Under the pieces are notes generated by a model. It was given only the letters and a program-made list of their open reading frames with translations, was not told the origin of the DNA and made no database searches. Below are positions 20,685-30,754 of a stretch of 64,000 nucleotides of DNA, one piece after another. A program made the translations under genes and the position numbers. Numbering within the stretch: the first letter of the stretch is position 1; every line of letters starts with the position of its first letter. The DNA comes from Nitrosomonadales bacterium. GTDB lineage: Bacteria; Pseudomonadota; Gammaproteobacteria; Burkholderiales; Gallionellaceae. The stretch is taken from assembly GCA_016721605.1 (NCBI GenBank), contig JADKHS010000004.1, forward strand, positions 1-64,000, given 5' to 3'.

Positions 20685-21296
20685 CTATTCATCATTCACG
20701 CGTCCATCTTCAAGCAACCGTTTCACCGCCGCTATATCCGCTTGTCTCCCCATCTTACGGCTGCCACTGAACCTTACATTTTCAGGTAATATCGCAATAT
20801 TTACCGGTACGCCAGCTTCAGTTTTCAGCGTAAAGCTAGGCACAGTTTGTTGCCTGCCTGTCAGATGCACGGACCACTCACCGCCTTCAAAAGGCAGATT
20901 ATGCTTGAGCAGGAACATCATCACGGCCTTTTCGTCATCGGAATAAACCAAAAGGTTAATGTCTGATTGCTCGCCTGCCGTGCCGTTCAGCACAGAGCCC
21001 GTAAGAAAGGGGTGGAAGGACTCCAATAATTGCATCGTGTCGAGCGCTTGCTGGCGCAAGTGGTGCAGGACAAGAGGATGGCTTTCACTCTGATACAAAG
21101 CACGGAAACTGCGCAACGCCATTTCAACTTCATCATTGCTGGGCAAGTGTTGGGTATCTTCCGCACCCATTTGTTTGGCAGCCTTGCGTTTGGCAAACGC
21201 ATAATCAGTAATGCCACCTTCAGCCATTAGACGCGCAGCGTGATGAGCGAGCTGTTCACGCATCAGGTCGCGCCGATGTACACGATCTTTACTCAT
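20685..21296 (-). CDS. Nucleotidyltransferase-fold protein of unknown substrate
   Basis: Length 203 residues. The central segment FLTGSVLNGTAGEQSDINLLVYSDDEKAV has the G-S-x(n)-D-x-n shape of the minimal nucleotidyltransferase fold, followed by a core strand pair around SFTLKTEAGVPVNIAILPE. The helical N-terminal half (MREQLAHHAARLMAEGGI, AFAKRKAAKQMGA) is rich in Arg and Ala. Such proteins occur widely in betaproteobacteria without an assigned role. The gene converges on mltA and follows mrcA on the same strand after a gap of about 30 bp. Confidence 0.8.
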   Translation of the reverse strand: MSKDRVHRRDLMREQLAHHAARLMAEGGITDYAFAKRKAAKQMGAEDTQHLPSNDEVEMALRSFRALYQSESHPLVLHHLRQQALDTMQLLESFHPFLTGSVLNGTAGEQSDINLLVYSDDEKAVMMFLLKHNLPFEGGEWSVHLTGRQQTVPSFTLKTEAGVPVNIAILPENVRFSGSRKMGRQADIAAVKRLLEDGRVNDE

Positions 21297-21327
21297 GTCA
21301 AATTAAAATACGTGATCGATGATTGTT

Positions 21328-23604
21328 TCAATAAGCGACTTTTCCGGTTGTGGGACAAGTTGCTCTGGCGGCAAATTTTCTTGGTAAAAAATATTCCACT
21401 AATTCACCAGCTTCGTTCCGCTGTCCATCGTTGTTAATGCGCGCAGCCACCATATTTTCCGGCATGGTATAGGTAACTTCAGGAACTTTTTTGAGTGTTT
21501 TCCCCATGTAATCCATCCAAATGGGTAATGCGGCCCCGCCTCCGGTTTCCCTCTCGCCCAGACTGTGCGGGTTATCAAAGCCAACCCAAGTAATCCCTAC
21601 CACAGTGGGATGGAAGCCGCTGAACCAGGCATCCATCGAATCGTTTGTAGTGCCGGTCTTGCCCGCTAAATCGTGGCGACCCAATTGCATGGCGCGGAAA
21701 GCGGTGCCGTGTTGCACCACATCTTGCATCATGCTTACCATGGTGTAGGCATTACGCACATCTATAACCTGCTGGGCGGTTTCTCCGGCCACAACGGGCG
21801 TGGCTTGGTGTAGCACTTTGCCATTGCTGTCCTCAATGCGCTGGATGAAATAGGGGGCAATGCGGAAGCCGCCATTGGCGAAAACGGAATAACCCGTCAG
21901 CATTTGCATGGGCGTAACCGAACCGGCACCGAGTGCCATCGTGAGGTACGGGGGGTGCTTGGCTGCATCAAAGCCAAATTTGGTGATGTAGTCTTGTGCA
22001 TATTGCGGCGTGATAGCTTGTAGAATGCGAATCGAGATCATGTTTTTTGATTTAACCAGCGCTTGCCTCATGCGCATGGGACCTTCAAATACCCCATCAT
22101 AGTTTTTCGGCTCCCAAGCTTCGCTGCCTGTCTCTGCGGCATCAATCACTAAGGGGGCGTCGTCAATAACAGAGGCAGGGGTCAGGCCTTTTTCCAATGC
22201 AGCGGAATAAATGAACGGTTTGAAGCTAGAGCCAGGTTGCCGCCAGGCCTGGGTTACGTGGTTAAATTGATTGCGGTTGAAATCAAAACCGCCTACTAAC
22301 GCGTAGATCGCTCCATTTCGCGGACTGGCTGAAACGAATGCCGCTTCCACTTGCGGTAGCTGGACAATCTTCCAATTATTCTTCTCGTCCTTCTGCACGT
22401 GGATTAGTGAACCGGCACGTAAGCGCCGGTTCAGTGCAGTCTTATCGTTCATATAAGGCAGCGCAAATTTCAGTCCTTCCCCGCTAATTTTGGCGATGGC
22501 TCCCCCCTTACTGTAAGCGCGGATACCTTTGGGATTTGCTGCAAGTACTACGGCGGGAATCATGTCATCACTATCAGCAATATCCTGTAGCGCTTCTTCC
22601 AACTCTTCTTCAGTATTCCCTTTTTGAAGATCAATGTAGCCTTCCGGGCCGCGGTAACCATGGCGTCGGTCATATTCCAGCACACCTTTGCGCAACGCTT
22701 CATAGGCTGTTGCCTGGTCTTGTTGACGGATGGTTGTATAGACCTTGATACCTTGCGTATAAGTGTCATCCTGATAGCGTTTGAATACCTCTTGCCTAAC
22801 CATTTCCGCCAGATAATCAGCTTTGCCTGAAAATTCTTGATAGCTGCGTTTCACCATCAAGGGTTGATGCAGTGCCGCTTCTTGTTGCGGGATGTCAATA
22901 AAACCCAGTTCATGCATACGGCGCAACACATAGGTTTGGCGCAGTTTGGCACGCTTGGGATTGACCACTGGATTATAAATGGAAGGAGCTTTGGGTAAAC
23001 CAGCTAGCATAGCGAACTCAGCTACGCCAAGTTGGTCTAGGCTTTTGCCAAAATAGCCTTGCGCGGCAGCAGCAAAGCCATAAGCGCGCTGGCCAAGATA
23101 GATATGATTAACATAAAGCTGGAGGATTTCATCCTTACTCAGATTATGTTCGATCTTGATGGCAAGCAACACTTCGTTAAATTTTCGCGATAACTTCTTC
23201 TCTTTGGTCAGGAAAAAATTGCGTGCCACTTGCATGGTGATCGTGCTGGCCCTTGCTTGACGCCGCCCGAGGTGAAATTGTTATATGTGGCGCGCAGTAC
23301 GCCCATGTAATCCACCCCGCCGTGCTCATAAAACCGATCATCTTCCGCTGCGAGAACAGCTTTTTTCATCAAATCGGGGACTTCGTCAATCTTAACCAGC
23401 GCGACGCTCCTCCCCAAATTCACCGATCAGGACACCCTCCACGCTATAGACACGAAGTGGGATTTTAGGCCGATAGTCGGTCAATGCTTCAAGCGAAGGC
23501 AGCGTAGGATAGACCACCATTGCCGCAAACATCAGCAACAACAATGGTGTGATGATGAGGGCGAGGCCAGCTATAACCGGATAAAACCACCAGCGGGAAG
23601 TCAT
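21328..23604 (-). CDS. mrcA: Penicillin-binding protein 1A, two frameshifts
   Basis: A bifunctional glycosyltransferase-transpeptidase that makes and crosslinks peptidoglycan. One transmembrane helix (FYPVIAGLALIITPLLLLMFAAM) is followed by the GT51 domain with the catalytic Glu in AAEDDRFYEHGG and the second motif STITMQVARNFFL. An OB-like insertion follows, then the transpeptidase with SSFK in RQPGSSFKPFIY, SKN in ALVKSKNMIS and KTG in LAGKTGTTND. The breaks are near 23402 (after GEERRA) and near 23250 (G run after VKQG). I start at ATG 23604 (MTSRWWFY). The earlier ATG at 23688 is only the out-of-frame reading of the pyrD C-terminus. Confidence 0.93.
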
Positions 23605-23638
23605 GGAGTGCGGAATTGTATAAAAAGCATAGTTAGGA

Positions 23639-24671
23639 TTATATCGGCTCTTGGCAGGGAAATAATCCAATCGCTTTAACGCATTCATTGACTAAGCCAG
23701 GACCGCGATAAATCAGGCCTGTAAATCTGTATTAGTGCAGCGCCAGCGTGTATTTTTTCCGCTGCATCTTTTCCGCTCAAGATACCGCCTACACCAATAA
23801 TAGGCAGAGATCCTTGTAATGCGGTGGCAAGTTCACGGATAACGGCAGTAGATCTGTCACGCACTGGCGCGCCGCTCAGTCCACCTGTCTCTGTATTCTG
23901 CGCAAGATGTTCGACACCTGTACGCGTTAGTGTTGTATTGGTGGCGATCACGCCGTCAATACGGTGGCGTTGCAAAAGTACTGCAATCTGACGGATTTGT
24001 TCACTATCAAGATCAGGGGCTATTTTTAACGCCAAAGGAACATATTTACCATGCAAATCAGCCAGCTTTTCCTGCTCCGCTTTAAGTTGCGTAAGCAGCG
24101 CATCCAGCTCATCACTCCCTTGCAACTGGCGCAAATTTTTAGTGTTCGGCGAAGAAATATTGATGGCAACATAACTGGCATGGACGTACACACGCCGTAA
24201 TCCGATCAAGTAATCAGCGGCGGCATGTTCAATCGGCGTATCGAAATTTTTGCCGATGTTGATGCCCAAAATACCACGAAAATTTGCGCGTTTTACGTTT
24301 TCAATGAGTGTATCCACGCCATGGTTATTGAACCCCATGCGGTTGATGATACCCTGCGCCTCAGACAGGCGAAACAAACGCGGCTTGGGATTGCCGTCTT
24401 GGGCGCGGGGCGTGACAGTCCCGATCTCAATGAAACCAAAACCCAGTGCGGCCAGCGCATCGATGTAATCGCCATTCTTGTCTAATCCTGCGGCCAGCCC
24501 GACCGGGTTGGGAAAAGTCAAACCCATCACTTTTTGTGGATTATCTACCGGATGTTTGACAATCAGCGGCAGCAGGCCAAACCGATAGGCCAACTGCAAC
24601 GCATCAAGCGTAATGTGGTGGGCAGTTTCCGGACTAAAGGAAAAAAGCAGCGGTCGAATCAGCGGATACAT
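23639..24671 (-). CDS. pyrD: Dihydroorotate dehydrogenase (quinone), frameshift near the C-terminus
   Basis: Class 2 PyrD oxidises dihydroorotate to orotate and passes electrons to quinone at the inner membrane. The N-terminal amphipathic helix PLLFSFSPETAHHITL is typical of class 2. FMN and substrate motifs follow: NPVGLAAGLDKNG, EIGTVTPRAQDGNPKPR, NRMGFNNHG, the active-site Ser in AINISSPNTKNLR and PIIGVGGILSG. The uncorrected frame ends in an atypical tail at 23685. Near 23727 a small indel restores GLIYRGPGLVNECVKAIG and a TAA at 23639-23641. The corrected length is close to the 336 residues of E. coli. mrcA follows after 34 bp. Confidence 0.93.
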
Positions 24672-24672
24672 A

Positions 24673-25407
24673 TCACGGCCTGTTAGTTGGGAGCGCTTGC
24701 CATTTGCCTTGAATAAGCCCTTGCAGCGGACGGAAGTTAGCTTTGTAAGCCATTTTGGCGCTCCCCTCTATCCAGTAACCCAAGTACAAATATTCCAGTT
24801 GCAATTTCCGGCACAGATCGATCTGCCACAGGACGTTGTAGGTGCCAAAGCTGGCTTGCGCTACATTCGGTTCATAAAACGTATAAACCGAGGACAGTCC
24901 ATCATCGAGAATATCGATGATGCTCACCATGCGCAGCACCCCATTTTCGCGGAACTCCACCAGAGTGGAATCGATATGGCTTTGCAGCAAAAAGTTGCGG
25001 TATTGGTCTCGACTGTCATTTTTCATGCCGCCATCAGGATGCCGCTCCTTTTGATAACGTTGATACAAAACAAAATATTCCTCGTTGTCCCTCAATGCAT
25101 GCAAAGATGCCTCCAAGCCGATGTGGCGTTGCCTGGAGCGGCGCTGGGTGCGGTTGGGTTCGAACGATGCCACTTCGACACGTACCGGAATGCAGGCTTG
25201 GCAGGCATCACAGCGTGGCCTGTAGGTAACCGTTCCGCTGCGGCGGAAGCCATGCCGCACCAATTCCGAATATGTAGCTGGGTTGATCAGAAAGCTGGGC
25301 GTGGCAACCTGTGAGCGTGCTGGCCGATCCGGCAGATAGCTACACGAATACGGGGCAGTAAGGTAAAGCTGCAACGTCGATAGCGGAATATCATGCAACA
25401 TGTTCAT
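24673..25407 (-). CDS. bpt: Aspartate/glutamate leucyltransferase
   Basis: Bpt transfers leucine from Leu-tRNA to proteins with N-terminal Asp or Glu, marking them for the ClpS-ClpAP N-end rule pathway. It has the arginyltransferase (ATE) fold. The N-terminal domain contains CSYLPDRPARSQV and the cysteine-rich RPRCDACQACIPVRV; the C-terminal acyltransferase-like domain contains YTFYEPNVAQASFGTYNVL and YLYLGYWIEGSAKMAYKANFRPLQ. Length 244 residues. Its start overlaps the end of aat, the other N-end rule transferase, so both activities are cotranscribed. Confidence 0.93.
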   Translation of the reverse strand: MNMLHDIPLSTLQLYLTAPYSCSYLPDRPARSQVATPSFLINPATYSELVRHGFRRSGTVTYRPRCDACQACIPVRVEVASFEPNRTQRRSRQRHIGLEASLHALRDNEEYFVLYQRYQKERHPDGGMKNDSRDQYRNFLLQSHIDSTLVEFRENGVLRMVSIIDILDDGLSSVYTFYEPNVAQASFGTYNVLWQIDLCRKLQLEYLYLGYWIEGSAKMAYKANFRPLQGLIQGKWQALPTNRP

Positions 25408-26088
25408 GGTCGAACTGCCATTTAAACGAAGTATCTGGACAGTGTATCAATTCTTTTAAGCGCAGCATAAATTCCGCACGCGGAATTTCGCGTGCGCCGA
25501 GCGAAGCAAGATGCGGCGTACTCATCTGGCAGTCGATCATGCCATACCCCAGCGCTGTAATTGTGCGGTGAGGTGAGCGAGCGCAATCTTGGAAGCATCA
25601 GTGGCGTGGCTGAACGTTGACTCGCCATAAAACATGCGCCCAATACTGATGCCATACAGCCCGCCCACCAGATTGCCATTCACCCACGTCTCCACCGAGT
25701 GCGCTACGCCCATTTGATGCAGCTCGGTATAAGCGGCAATCATGTCGTCATGTATCCATGTTCCCGTCTGCTCGCAGCGCGGTGCGGCGCAGGCACGCAT
25801 TACCTGTTCGAAAGCGCTATCAGTACGAACTTCATAACTTTTATCGCGTAAAGTTTTGCGGAGCGACCGTGAAATCTTGAACTCCTCGGGAATCAGCACC
25901 ATGCGTGGATCTGGGCTCCACCAGAGTATGGGTTCCCCTGTGTTGAACCAAGGGAAGATGCCTTGCCGATAGGCGTCCAACAGACGGTTTGCAGACAGGC
26001 TCCCCCCCGCAGCCAGCAAGCCATTGGGCTTGAGCAGTGCCTGCTCTACAGATGGGAAGGGAGCGCCATTATTTAACCACGTGATCAT
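25391..26088 (-). CDS. aat: Leucyl/phenylalanyl-tRNA-protein transferase, one frameshift
   Basis: Aat attaches leucine or phenylalanine to proteins with N-terminal Lys or Arg for N-end rule degradation. Family motifs are GLLAAGGSLSANRLLDAYRQ, GIFPWFNTGEPILWWSPDPR, TGTWIHDDMIAAYTELH, AHSVETWVNGNLVGGLYG and MFYGESTFS. The frame breaks at about 25541-25544, just before the conserved IDCQMSTPHLASLGAREIPR; one added base gives the normal C-terminus and a TGA at 25391-25393. The corrected length is 232 residues, against 234 in E. coli. Confidence 0.93.
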
Positions 26089-26161
26089 CTTTTGTAACGA
26101 GCCAGCAGCGTTAAGTGGTGTCAGCAGGCAAACTGCCTGACAGATGTTCGCAAATTAACGT

Positions 26162-26836
26162 TTAAAGAGGTTTTGTATTTAATTTGTGTGTCAGCCAAGT
26201 CTGGATGTCCCGCACTTCTTCCGCGCATACCGAATGCGGCATGCCATATTCATGCCACGCAACCTGATAACCCCGTTTTTTTAATTCATCCGCCGAGGAT
26301 TTCCCTCGCACATAAGGCACTATCGGGTCACTATGGCCGTGTGCCATGAAAATCGGGGTATTGAGGGCGGCTGCGCTAGCTTCACTCGACAATGTTTCGG
26401 CCAGCGGAAGATAGGTAGATAGGGCAAGAATACCGCCCAAGCGCGACGCGTGGCGCAAACCGGTATGCAGCGCAATGGCTCCGCCTTGTGAAAAACCCGC
26501 GAGAAAAATATGATCCGCAACAATACCACGCTGCTTTTCCTGTGCAATAAGTGCTTCAATAGCGGCTTGTGAAGCACGAATACCCTTTGCATCTTGTTGG
26601 GCAACTATATTCGAAGCCATGATGTCATACCATGCGCGCATGATTAAACCGCCGTTAATGGTGACCGGCTGTTTAGGTGCATGTGGAAACAGGTAGCGCA
26701 CCGCTACCGGCAGGTTCATTTCTTCCGCAATGGAAACAAAATCTTCGCCGTCAGCGCCCAAGCCATGCAGCCAGATAATGCTGTATTGGGGCGACTTCCC
26801 GGTTTCGAGAGTGATATGTGATAAAACACTATTCAT
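26162..26836 (-). CDS. Carboxylesterase of the phospholipase/carboxylesterase family
   Basis: An alpha/beta hydrolase of 224 residues. The N-terminal IIWLHGLGADGEDFVSIAEEM contains the oxyanion HG motif. The nucleophile Ser is in GFSQGGAIAL, the Asp in GHSDPIVPY and the His in YGMPHSVCAEE. The family hydrolyses short-chain esters and sometimes lysophospholipids in the cytoplasm; no signal peptide is present. It is on the same strand as darP upstream and aat downstream, but the gaps are too long to claim one operon. Confidence 0.9.
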   Translation of the reverse strand: MNSVLSHITLETGKSPQYSIIWLHGLGADGEDFVSIAEEMNLPVAVRYLFPHAPKQPVTINGGLIMRAWYDIMASNIVAQQDAKGIRASQAAIEALIAQEKQRGIVADHIFLAGFSQGGAIALHTGLRHASRLGGILALSTYLPLAETLSSEASAAALNTPIFMAHGHSDPIVPYVRGKSSADELKKRGYQVAWHEYGMPHSVCAEEVRDIQTWLTHKLNTKPL

Positions 26837-26872
26837 GGTTTGATATTGCGCATCTGAAAATGGTGGATGAGC

Positions 26873-27403
26873 CTATTCGGGTACTTGGGAAGTTGGCTCC
26901 GGCAGAATTTCACGCAGCACCTGGAAAATTTCACGATAGTTCTTCGGCGGTTTTGCCAGTTCTTTTTCCTTGATTGCATTCCGAACCAGCGCCCGCAGCC
27001 TTTGTGCATCCGCTTCGGGATGATCAGCGAGCAACTCGGTCAATGCTGCATCGCTTTCCAGCAGACGGTCGCGCCACCGCTCCAGCTGATGCAACCAAGC
27101 GATATGCTGGTGCGATTTGCCGCTCCATGCTTCCAGCTTGGCGATGATGGGCGCGGGTTCCACGTCGCGCATTAACCTGCCGATGTATTGCATTTGCCGT
27201 CGTTGCGCGCCAAATTTATTGATACGCTTCATCTCACGGACAGCGTCAAACAAACTCTCTGGCAAATCCATTTGCTTTAGCTTATCAGCACTAAGTCCAA
27301 CCAATTGCTCACCGATATCCTGCAAATCATGCATCTGCTGCTTGATCTTGGTCTTGCTGGGTGGCAAATTTAATTCTTCGGGATTGTCATTGTAGTGGTG
27401 CAT
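26873..27403 (-). CDS. darP: Ribosome-associated protein DarP (YjgA, DUF615)
   Basis: A 176-residue member of the YjgA family, which binds pre-50S particles late in large-subunit assembly. Typical motifs are PPSKTKIKQQMHDLQDIGEQL, RRQMQYIGRLMRDVE and RALVRNAIKEKELAKPPKNYR. I start at ATG 27403 (MHHYNDNPEEL). The 50 residues upstream in the longer frame run back into pmbA on the other strand and are not conserved in character. It is divergent from pmbA, as it is in many proteobacteria. Confidence 0.92.
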   Translation of the reverse strand: MHHYNDNPEELNLPPSKTKIKQQMHDLQDIGEQLVGLSADKLKQMDLPESLFDAVREMKRINKFGAQRRQMQYIGRLMRDVEPAPIIAKLEAWSGKSHQHIAWLHQLERWRDRLLESDAALTELLADHPEADAQRLRALVRNAIKEKELAKPPKNYREIFQVLREILPEPTSQVPE

Positions 27404-27464
27404 AGGTGCGAAATTATAAATAGATATTGTTATGATAACGCTTTCCCATGAAAGCGTTATCCTT

Positions 27465-28820
27465 ATGAATGACATTACACCAACCGAACATCGTTTTTCC
27501 CATTCCGCTGACACCCTGCGCCAGATTGCGCGGGACATGCTTGAATATGCCAACCACCAAGGGGCGACCGCCTCCGCAGTCGAAGTATCAGATGGTTTCG
27601 GGCAAGCCGTTACTGTGCGTCAGGGTGAGGTCGAAACCATAGAGTACAACCGTGACAAGGGTCTTGGCATTACCGTTTACATCGATCAGCGGCGCGGCAA
27701 TGCCAATACTTCCGATTTCTCGCCACAGGCAGTACGCGACACGGTGGATGCAGCCCTTTCCATTGCACGCCACACCGCCAGTGACGACTGCGCCGGATTG
27801 CCTGAAAAGGATATGCTGGCCACCGAATTTCCCGATTTAGACCTGTACCATCCCTGGTTGCTGGACGTGGAAGGTGCCATTGAGCTGGCCAAGACCTGTG
27901 AGCAAGCTGCATTTGATACCGATGAGCGAATTGACAATTCGGAAGGCGCCACGGTAAACGTGCATGAGTCCCAATTCGTCTATGCCAACAGCCTAGGGTT
28001 TATCGGAGGTTATCCTACCTCACGCCATGGCATCAGCTGCGCCGTCATCGCTGGCAAGGACGACGCCATGCAGCGCGATTACTGGTACAGCGAAGCGCGT
28101 GCCGCGAGCGACCTGGTGGCAGCGGAAAAGGTCGGCCAAATCGCTGCTGAACGCGCCGTGCGGCGGCTCAATGCCCGCAAGCTCGATACCATGCAAGTGC
28201 CCGTGCTATTCGAGGCGCCAATAGCCGCCAGCTTGCTCGGCCATTTTGTCGGTGCAGTGAGTGGCGGCAGCCTGTACCGAAAATCCTCCTTTCTGCTCGA
28301 CTACTTAGGCAAGCCGGTATTTTCATCCAACATCTGTATTGATGACATACCAGACATTCCCCGCGGCCTGGCGAGCAGCGCATTCGATGGCGAGGGCGTA
28401 AAAACGCAGCACCGCACCATTGTTCAGGATGGCGTACTGCAAAGCTATTTTCTCGGCACCTATTCCGCGCGCAAACTGGGTATGAAAACAACCGGCAATG
28501 CAGGCGGCAATCACAATCTCATCCTACGTCCTGGCGAACTGGATTTTAACGGCCTGCTAAAGAAAATGGGGCGTGGTCTGCTGGTTACCGAATTGCTCGG
28601 GCAAGGTGTAAACCACATCACCGGAGACTATTCGCGCGGCGCGGCGGGCTTCTGGGTGGAGAATGGAGAAATCCAATATCCGGTAGAAGAAATCACCATC
28701 GCCGGTAATTTGAAAGACATGTATACGCATATTGCGGCTGTGGGTAATGATGTGCTGGTGCAGGGATCACGGCAGTGTGGTTCTATTTTGGTTGAAAATA
28801 TGATGGTGGCGGGACAATAA
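27465..28820 (+). CDS. pmbA: Metalloprotease PmbA (TldD/PmbA family)
   Basis: PmbA (TldE) pairs with TldD in a cytoplasmic protease that processes small peptides such as microcins and the antitoxin CcdA. PmbA is the partner without the zinc HExxxH motif, and none is visible here. Typical segments are DKGLGITVYIDQRRGNANTS, GAVSGGSLYRKSSFLLDYLG, TGNAGGNHNLIL and the C-terminal VEEITIAGNLKDMYTHIAAVGND. I use ATG 27465 (MNDITPTEH), giving 451 residues. It is divergent from darP with a 61-bp gap that must hold both promoters. Confidence 0.93.
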   Translation: MNDITPTEHRFSHSADTLRQIARDMLEYANHQGATASAVEVSDGFGQAVTVRQGEVETIEYNRDKGLGITVYIDQRRGNANTSDFSPQAVRDTVDAALSIARHTASDDCAGLPEKDMLATEFPDLDLYHPWLLDVEGAIELAKTCEQAAFDTDERIDNSEGATVNVHESQFVYANSLGFIGGYPTSRHGISCAVIAGKDDAMQRDYWYSEARAASDLVAAEKVGQIAAERAVRRLNARKLDTMQVPVLFEAPIAASLLGHFVGAVSGGSLYRKSSFLLDYLGKPVFSSNICIDDIPDIPRGLASSAFDGEGVKTQHRTIVQDGVLQSYFLGTYSARKLGMKTTGNAGGNHNLILRPGELDFNGLLKKMGRGLLVTELLGQGVNHITGDYSRGAAGFWVENGEIQYPVEEITIAGNLKDMYTHIAAVGNDVLVQGSRQCGSILVENMMVAGQ

Positions 28821-28920
28821 ACTCGTTTAAAGCGGTGAATTGTCGATATAAATTGTTTTGCGCTGACCCACGGAAGCCACCAACCTTGCCAAATTTTGCC
28901 AAACAAACTAGTCTTAAACC

Positions 28921-29172
28921 ATGAGCACAATGAACATATCCCTACCCGATGCGCTCAAATCCTTCGTGGATGAGCAAGTCAACCAAGGCGGCTATGGCAC
29001 GAGCAGCGAGTACGTGCGTGAACTGATCCGCAAGGATCAGGATCGCTTGCAACTGCGCGGCCTTTTGCTTGCGGGCGCGGCATCCGCACCTACAGGTCCG
29101 ATCGCCCCGGCCTATTTTGAAGGACTGCGTGATCGGGTGCGCAAGACGGCCAAAGGCGGCGCTCGCGGGTGA
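28921..29172 (+). CDS. parD: ParD-type antitoxin
   Basis: The small protein (83 residues) has the ribbon-helix-helix N-terminus MNISLPDALKSFVDEQVNQG and then the GTSSEYVRELIRKDQDR signature of ParD/CC2985 antitoxins. A flexible, charged C-terminal tail would wrap the toxin. Two starts are possible, ATG 28921 or 28930. The antitoxin normally represses its own operon by binding a palindrome near its start. The toxin gene overlaps its stop codon, the usual translational coupling for such pairs. Confidence 0.92.
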   Translation: MSTMNISLPDALKSFVDEQVNQGGYGTSSEYVRELIRKDQDRLQLRGLLLAGAASAPTGPIAPAYFEGLRDRVRKTAKGGARG

Positions 29173-29498
29173 CAGCCAAACCTATCGTTCCGCGTGAGCT
29201 GGCCAACCGGGACATTGATGACGCGATTGCCTGTTACCTCAGCGAAAGCACTGAGCAAGCGGTGTTCGGCTTCATCGACACCTTGGAGCAAGCTTATACG
29301 CACATTAGTCGCCATCCGGCTACAGGGTCACCACGCTATGCCCACGAATTAAACCTGCCCGGCCTGCGCTTCTGGCCACTGGTACACGATCCACATCTCG
29401 TATTTTATATCGAGCGTCCACAACACATTGATGTCTGGCGTGTGCTGCATGGCCAACGCGATATCCCGGCGTGGATGCAAGAGCCCGAGGCCATCTGA
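29169..29498 (+). CDS. parE: ParE-type toxin (RelE/ParE superfamily)
   Basis: A 109-residue toxin that in characterised members poisons DNA gyrase. The start is a GTG that overlaps the parD stop (GTGA). The family pattern is visible: an N-terminal helix pair with ANRDIDDAIACYLSE, FIDTLEQAYTHISRHPATGS, GLRFWPLVHDPHLVFYIERPQ and a C-terminal strand VWRVLHGQRDIPAWM. The pair is complete and may be active. It sits immediately upstream of a decayed methyltransferase gene, which suggests insertion into, or rearrangement of, that locus. Confidence 0.92.
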   Translation: MTAKPIVPRELANRDIDDAIACYLSESTEQAVFGFIDTLEQAYTHISRHPATGSPRYAHELNLPGLRFWPLVHDPHLVFYIERPQHIDVWRVLHGQRDIPAWMQEPEAI

Positions 29499-29589
29499 GT
29501 TTCGCCCAGGCGCAGCGATCCTTTCCGATGAGATTCCAACATGGTTGGCGACAACGCGGTAGATTGGCGCTGAGCTTGCGAAGCCCAAC

Positions 29590-30210
29590 ACCACAGGGAG
29601 ATGCACTTGCGTTACCGGCGACCGTCCCAGCGTGGACACCCATACGCCAGATATCCGCATCCATGCCTTCCTTGAATCCAGCCGCATGACGCTGTATGTA
29701 GACACTTCCGGCGATGCGCTGTTCAAACGCGGTGTGCGCCAGTACACCAACGTTGCACCCTGCGCGAGAATCTGGCTGCCGGCATTTTACCGTTGACGGT
29801 TGGCAGTCTGGCGTACCGCTGCTTGACCCGATGTGCGTCAGTGATTTATATGGCGACAAACTTGAAGCCGCACACCTCAATCTGGAAAATGCAGGATTAC
29901 GTGGAGCGGTGACGCTCAATCAAGCAAACGTACTGGAGATTTCCGAAGCCGGCGACCATGGCGTGCTGGTAGCGAACCTGCCCTTATGGCGAGCGCATGG
30001 GCGACCGAAGAGTTGCAAGAGTTATACCCAAAGCTGGGCGACGTGCTGAAGAAAAAGTTCGGCGGCTGGAATGCCTATCTGTTTACCTCCGATTTACGCA
30101 TGCCGAAGTTCATCCGCCTGTCCGTTTCACGCCGCACTCTGCTGTTCAACGGCGCAATTGAATGTCGTTTATTTGAATACAAGATGGTGGCGGGGAGCAA
30201 CCGTACCTGA
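29590..30210 (+). pseudogene. rlmL: Relic of an RlmL-type (THUMP/SAM) 23S rRNA methyltransferase
   Basis: Segments in three frames together match the RlmL/YcbY guanine-N2 methyltransferase family. These are RPSVDTHTPDIRIHAFLESS, TLYVDTSGDALFKRGVRQYT, APLRENLAAGIL and WQSGVPLLDPMC. After DPMC the G-S-G-T SAM-binding loop and probably more than 100 residues are missing, and the sequence jumps to DLYGDKLEAAHLNLENAGLRG. It then continues with a catalytic motif reading N-L-P-Y-G-E-R (normally N-P-P-Y-G-E-R) and the tail FIRLSVSRRTLLFNGAIECR. With several frame changes plus a core deletion this cannot be a sequence error alone; it is a true pseudogene. The N-terminal THUMP half is not recognisable upstream. 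Confidence 0.7.
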
Positions 30211-30754
30211 ATAAAAGCATATCATTTCTGTGTAGATCATCCTGAGATCGAGGAAATCATTAATCTTGAGACCGGAGATATTCAGCCCGTTCAAGTAATC
30301 ATTGGCTCTGACTACGCCAAACTCGAAAATTTCGGATAAATTTAGCTAAGGCCAGTACTTCGGATGAACCCTTTATGCCTGTCCGATTTGTATGGTTGCG
30401 ATGTATCTGCCTTGCGTTAGAAAAGATGAAAAACGGTTTTTCTGTAAACATCGAGCTGAGAACGGGAATTATCCTGCGATCACCCGTGGGAAACTCACCA
30501 ATCCACCTTTAGCACACCCATCTGCGCTGGATAAGTCTTGTTGTGGTAGAACAAAATGTAGCGTTGAATCCAATCCAGATAGACCCCTTAGTGCGGTTGA
30601 CTGCAAGGGCTACTTTAGGCTATTCTGAAAATCGGTAGGGGTGCTGAAGCGTAGTCCTGAAAGAAATATAATTTCCCTGTGTTGTGACTTCTGGCCGAGT
30701 GCCTGCAGGACTGTCAGTCCGTGCGATTACCTAATATTAAGCCACGGAGATATC
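30211..30754 (+). other. Gap before the sulfatase-modifying-factor-like cluster
   Basis: About 540 bp with no supported gene. Between about 30222 and 30341 one frame is open for 40 codons and reads DHPEIEEIINLETGDIQPVQ, then ends in a stop after KLENFG. It looks like the tail of a protein-coding gene but I do not recognise it. A possible ribosome-binding GGAG lies just before the ATG at 30755. Confidence 0.4.

Noticed and set aside
23605..23688. Upstream extension of mrcA (start at 23688)
   Set aside because: These codons are the out-of-frame reading of the pyrD C-terminus once its small indel is corrected; PBP1A begins at 23604.
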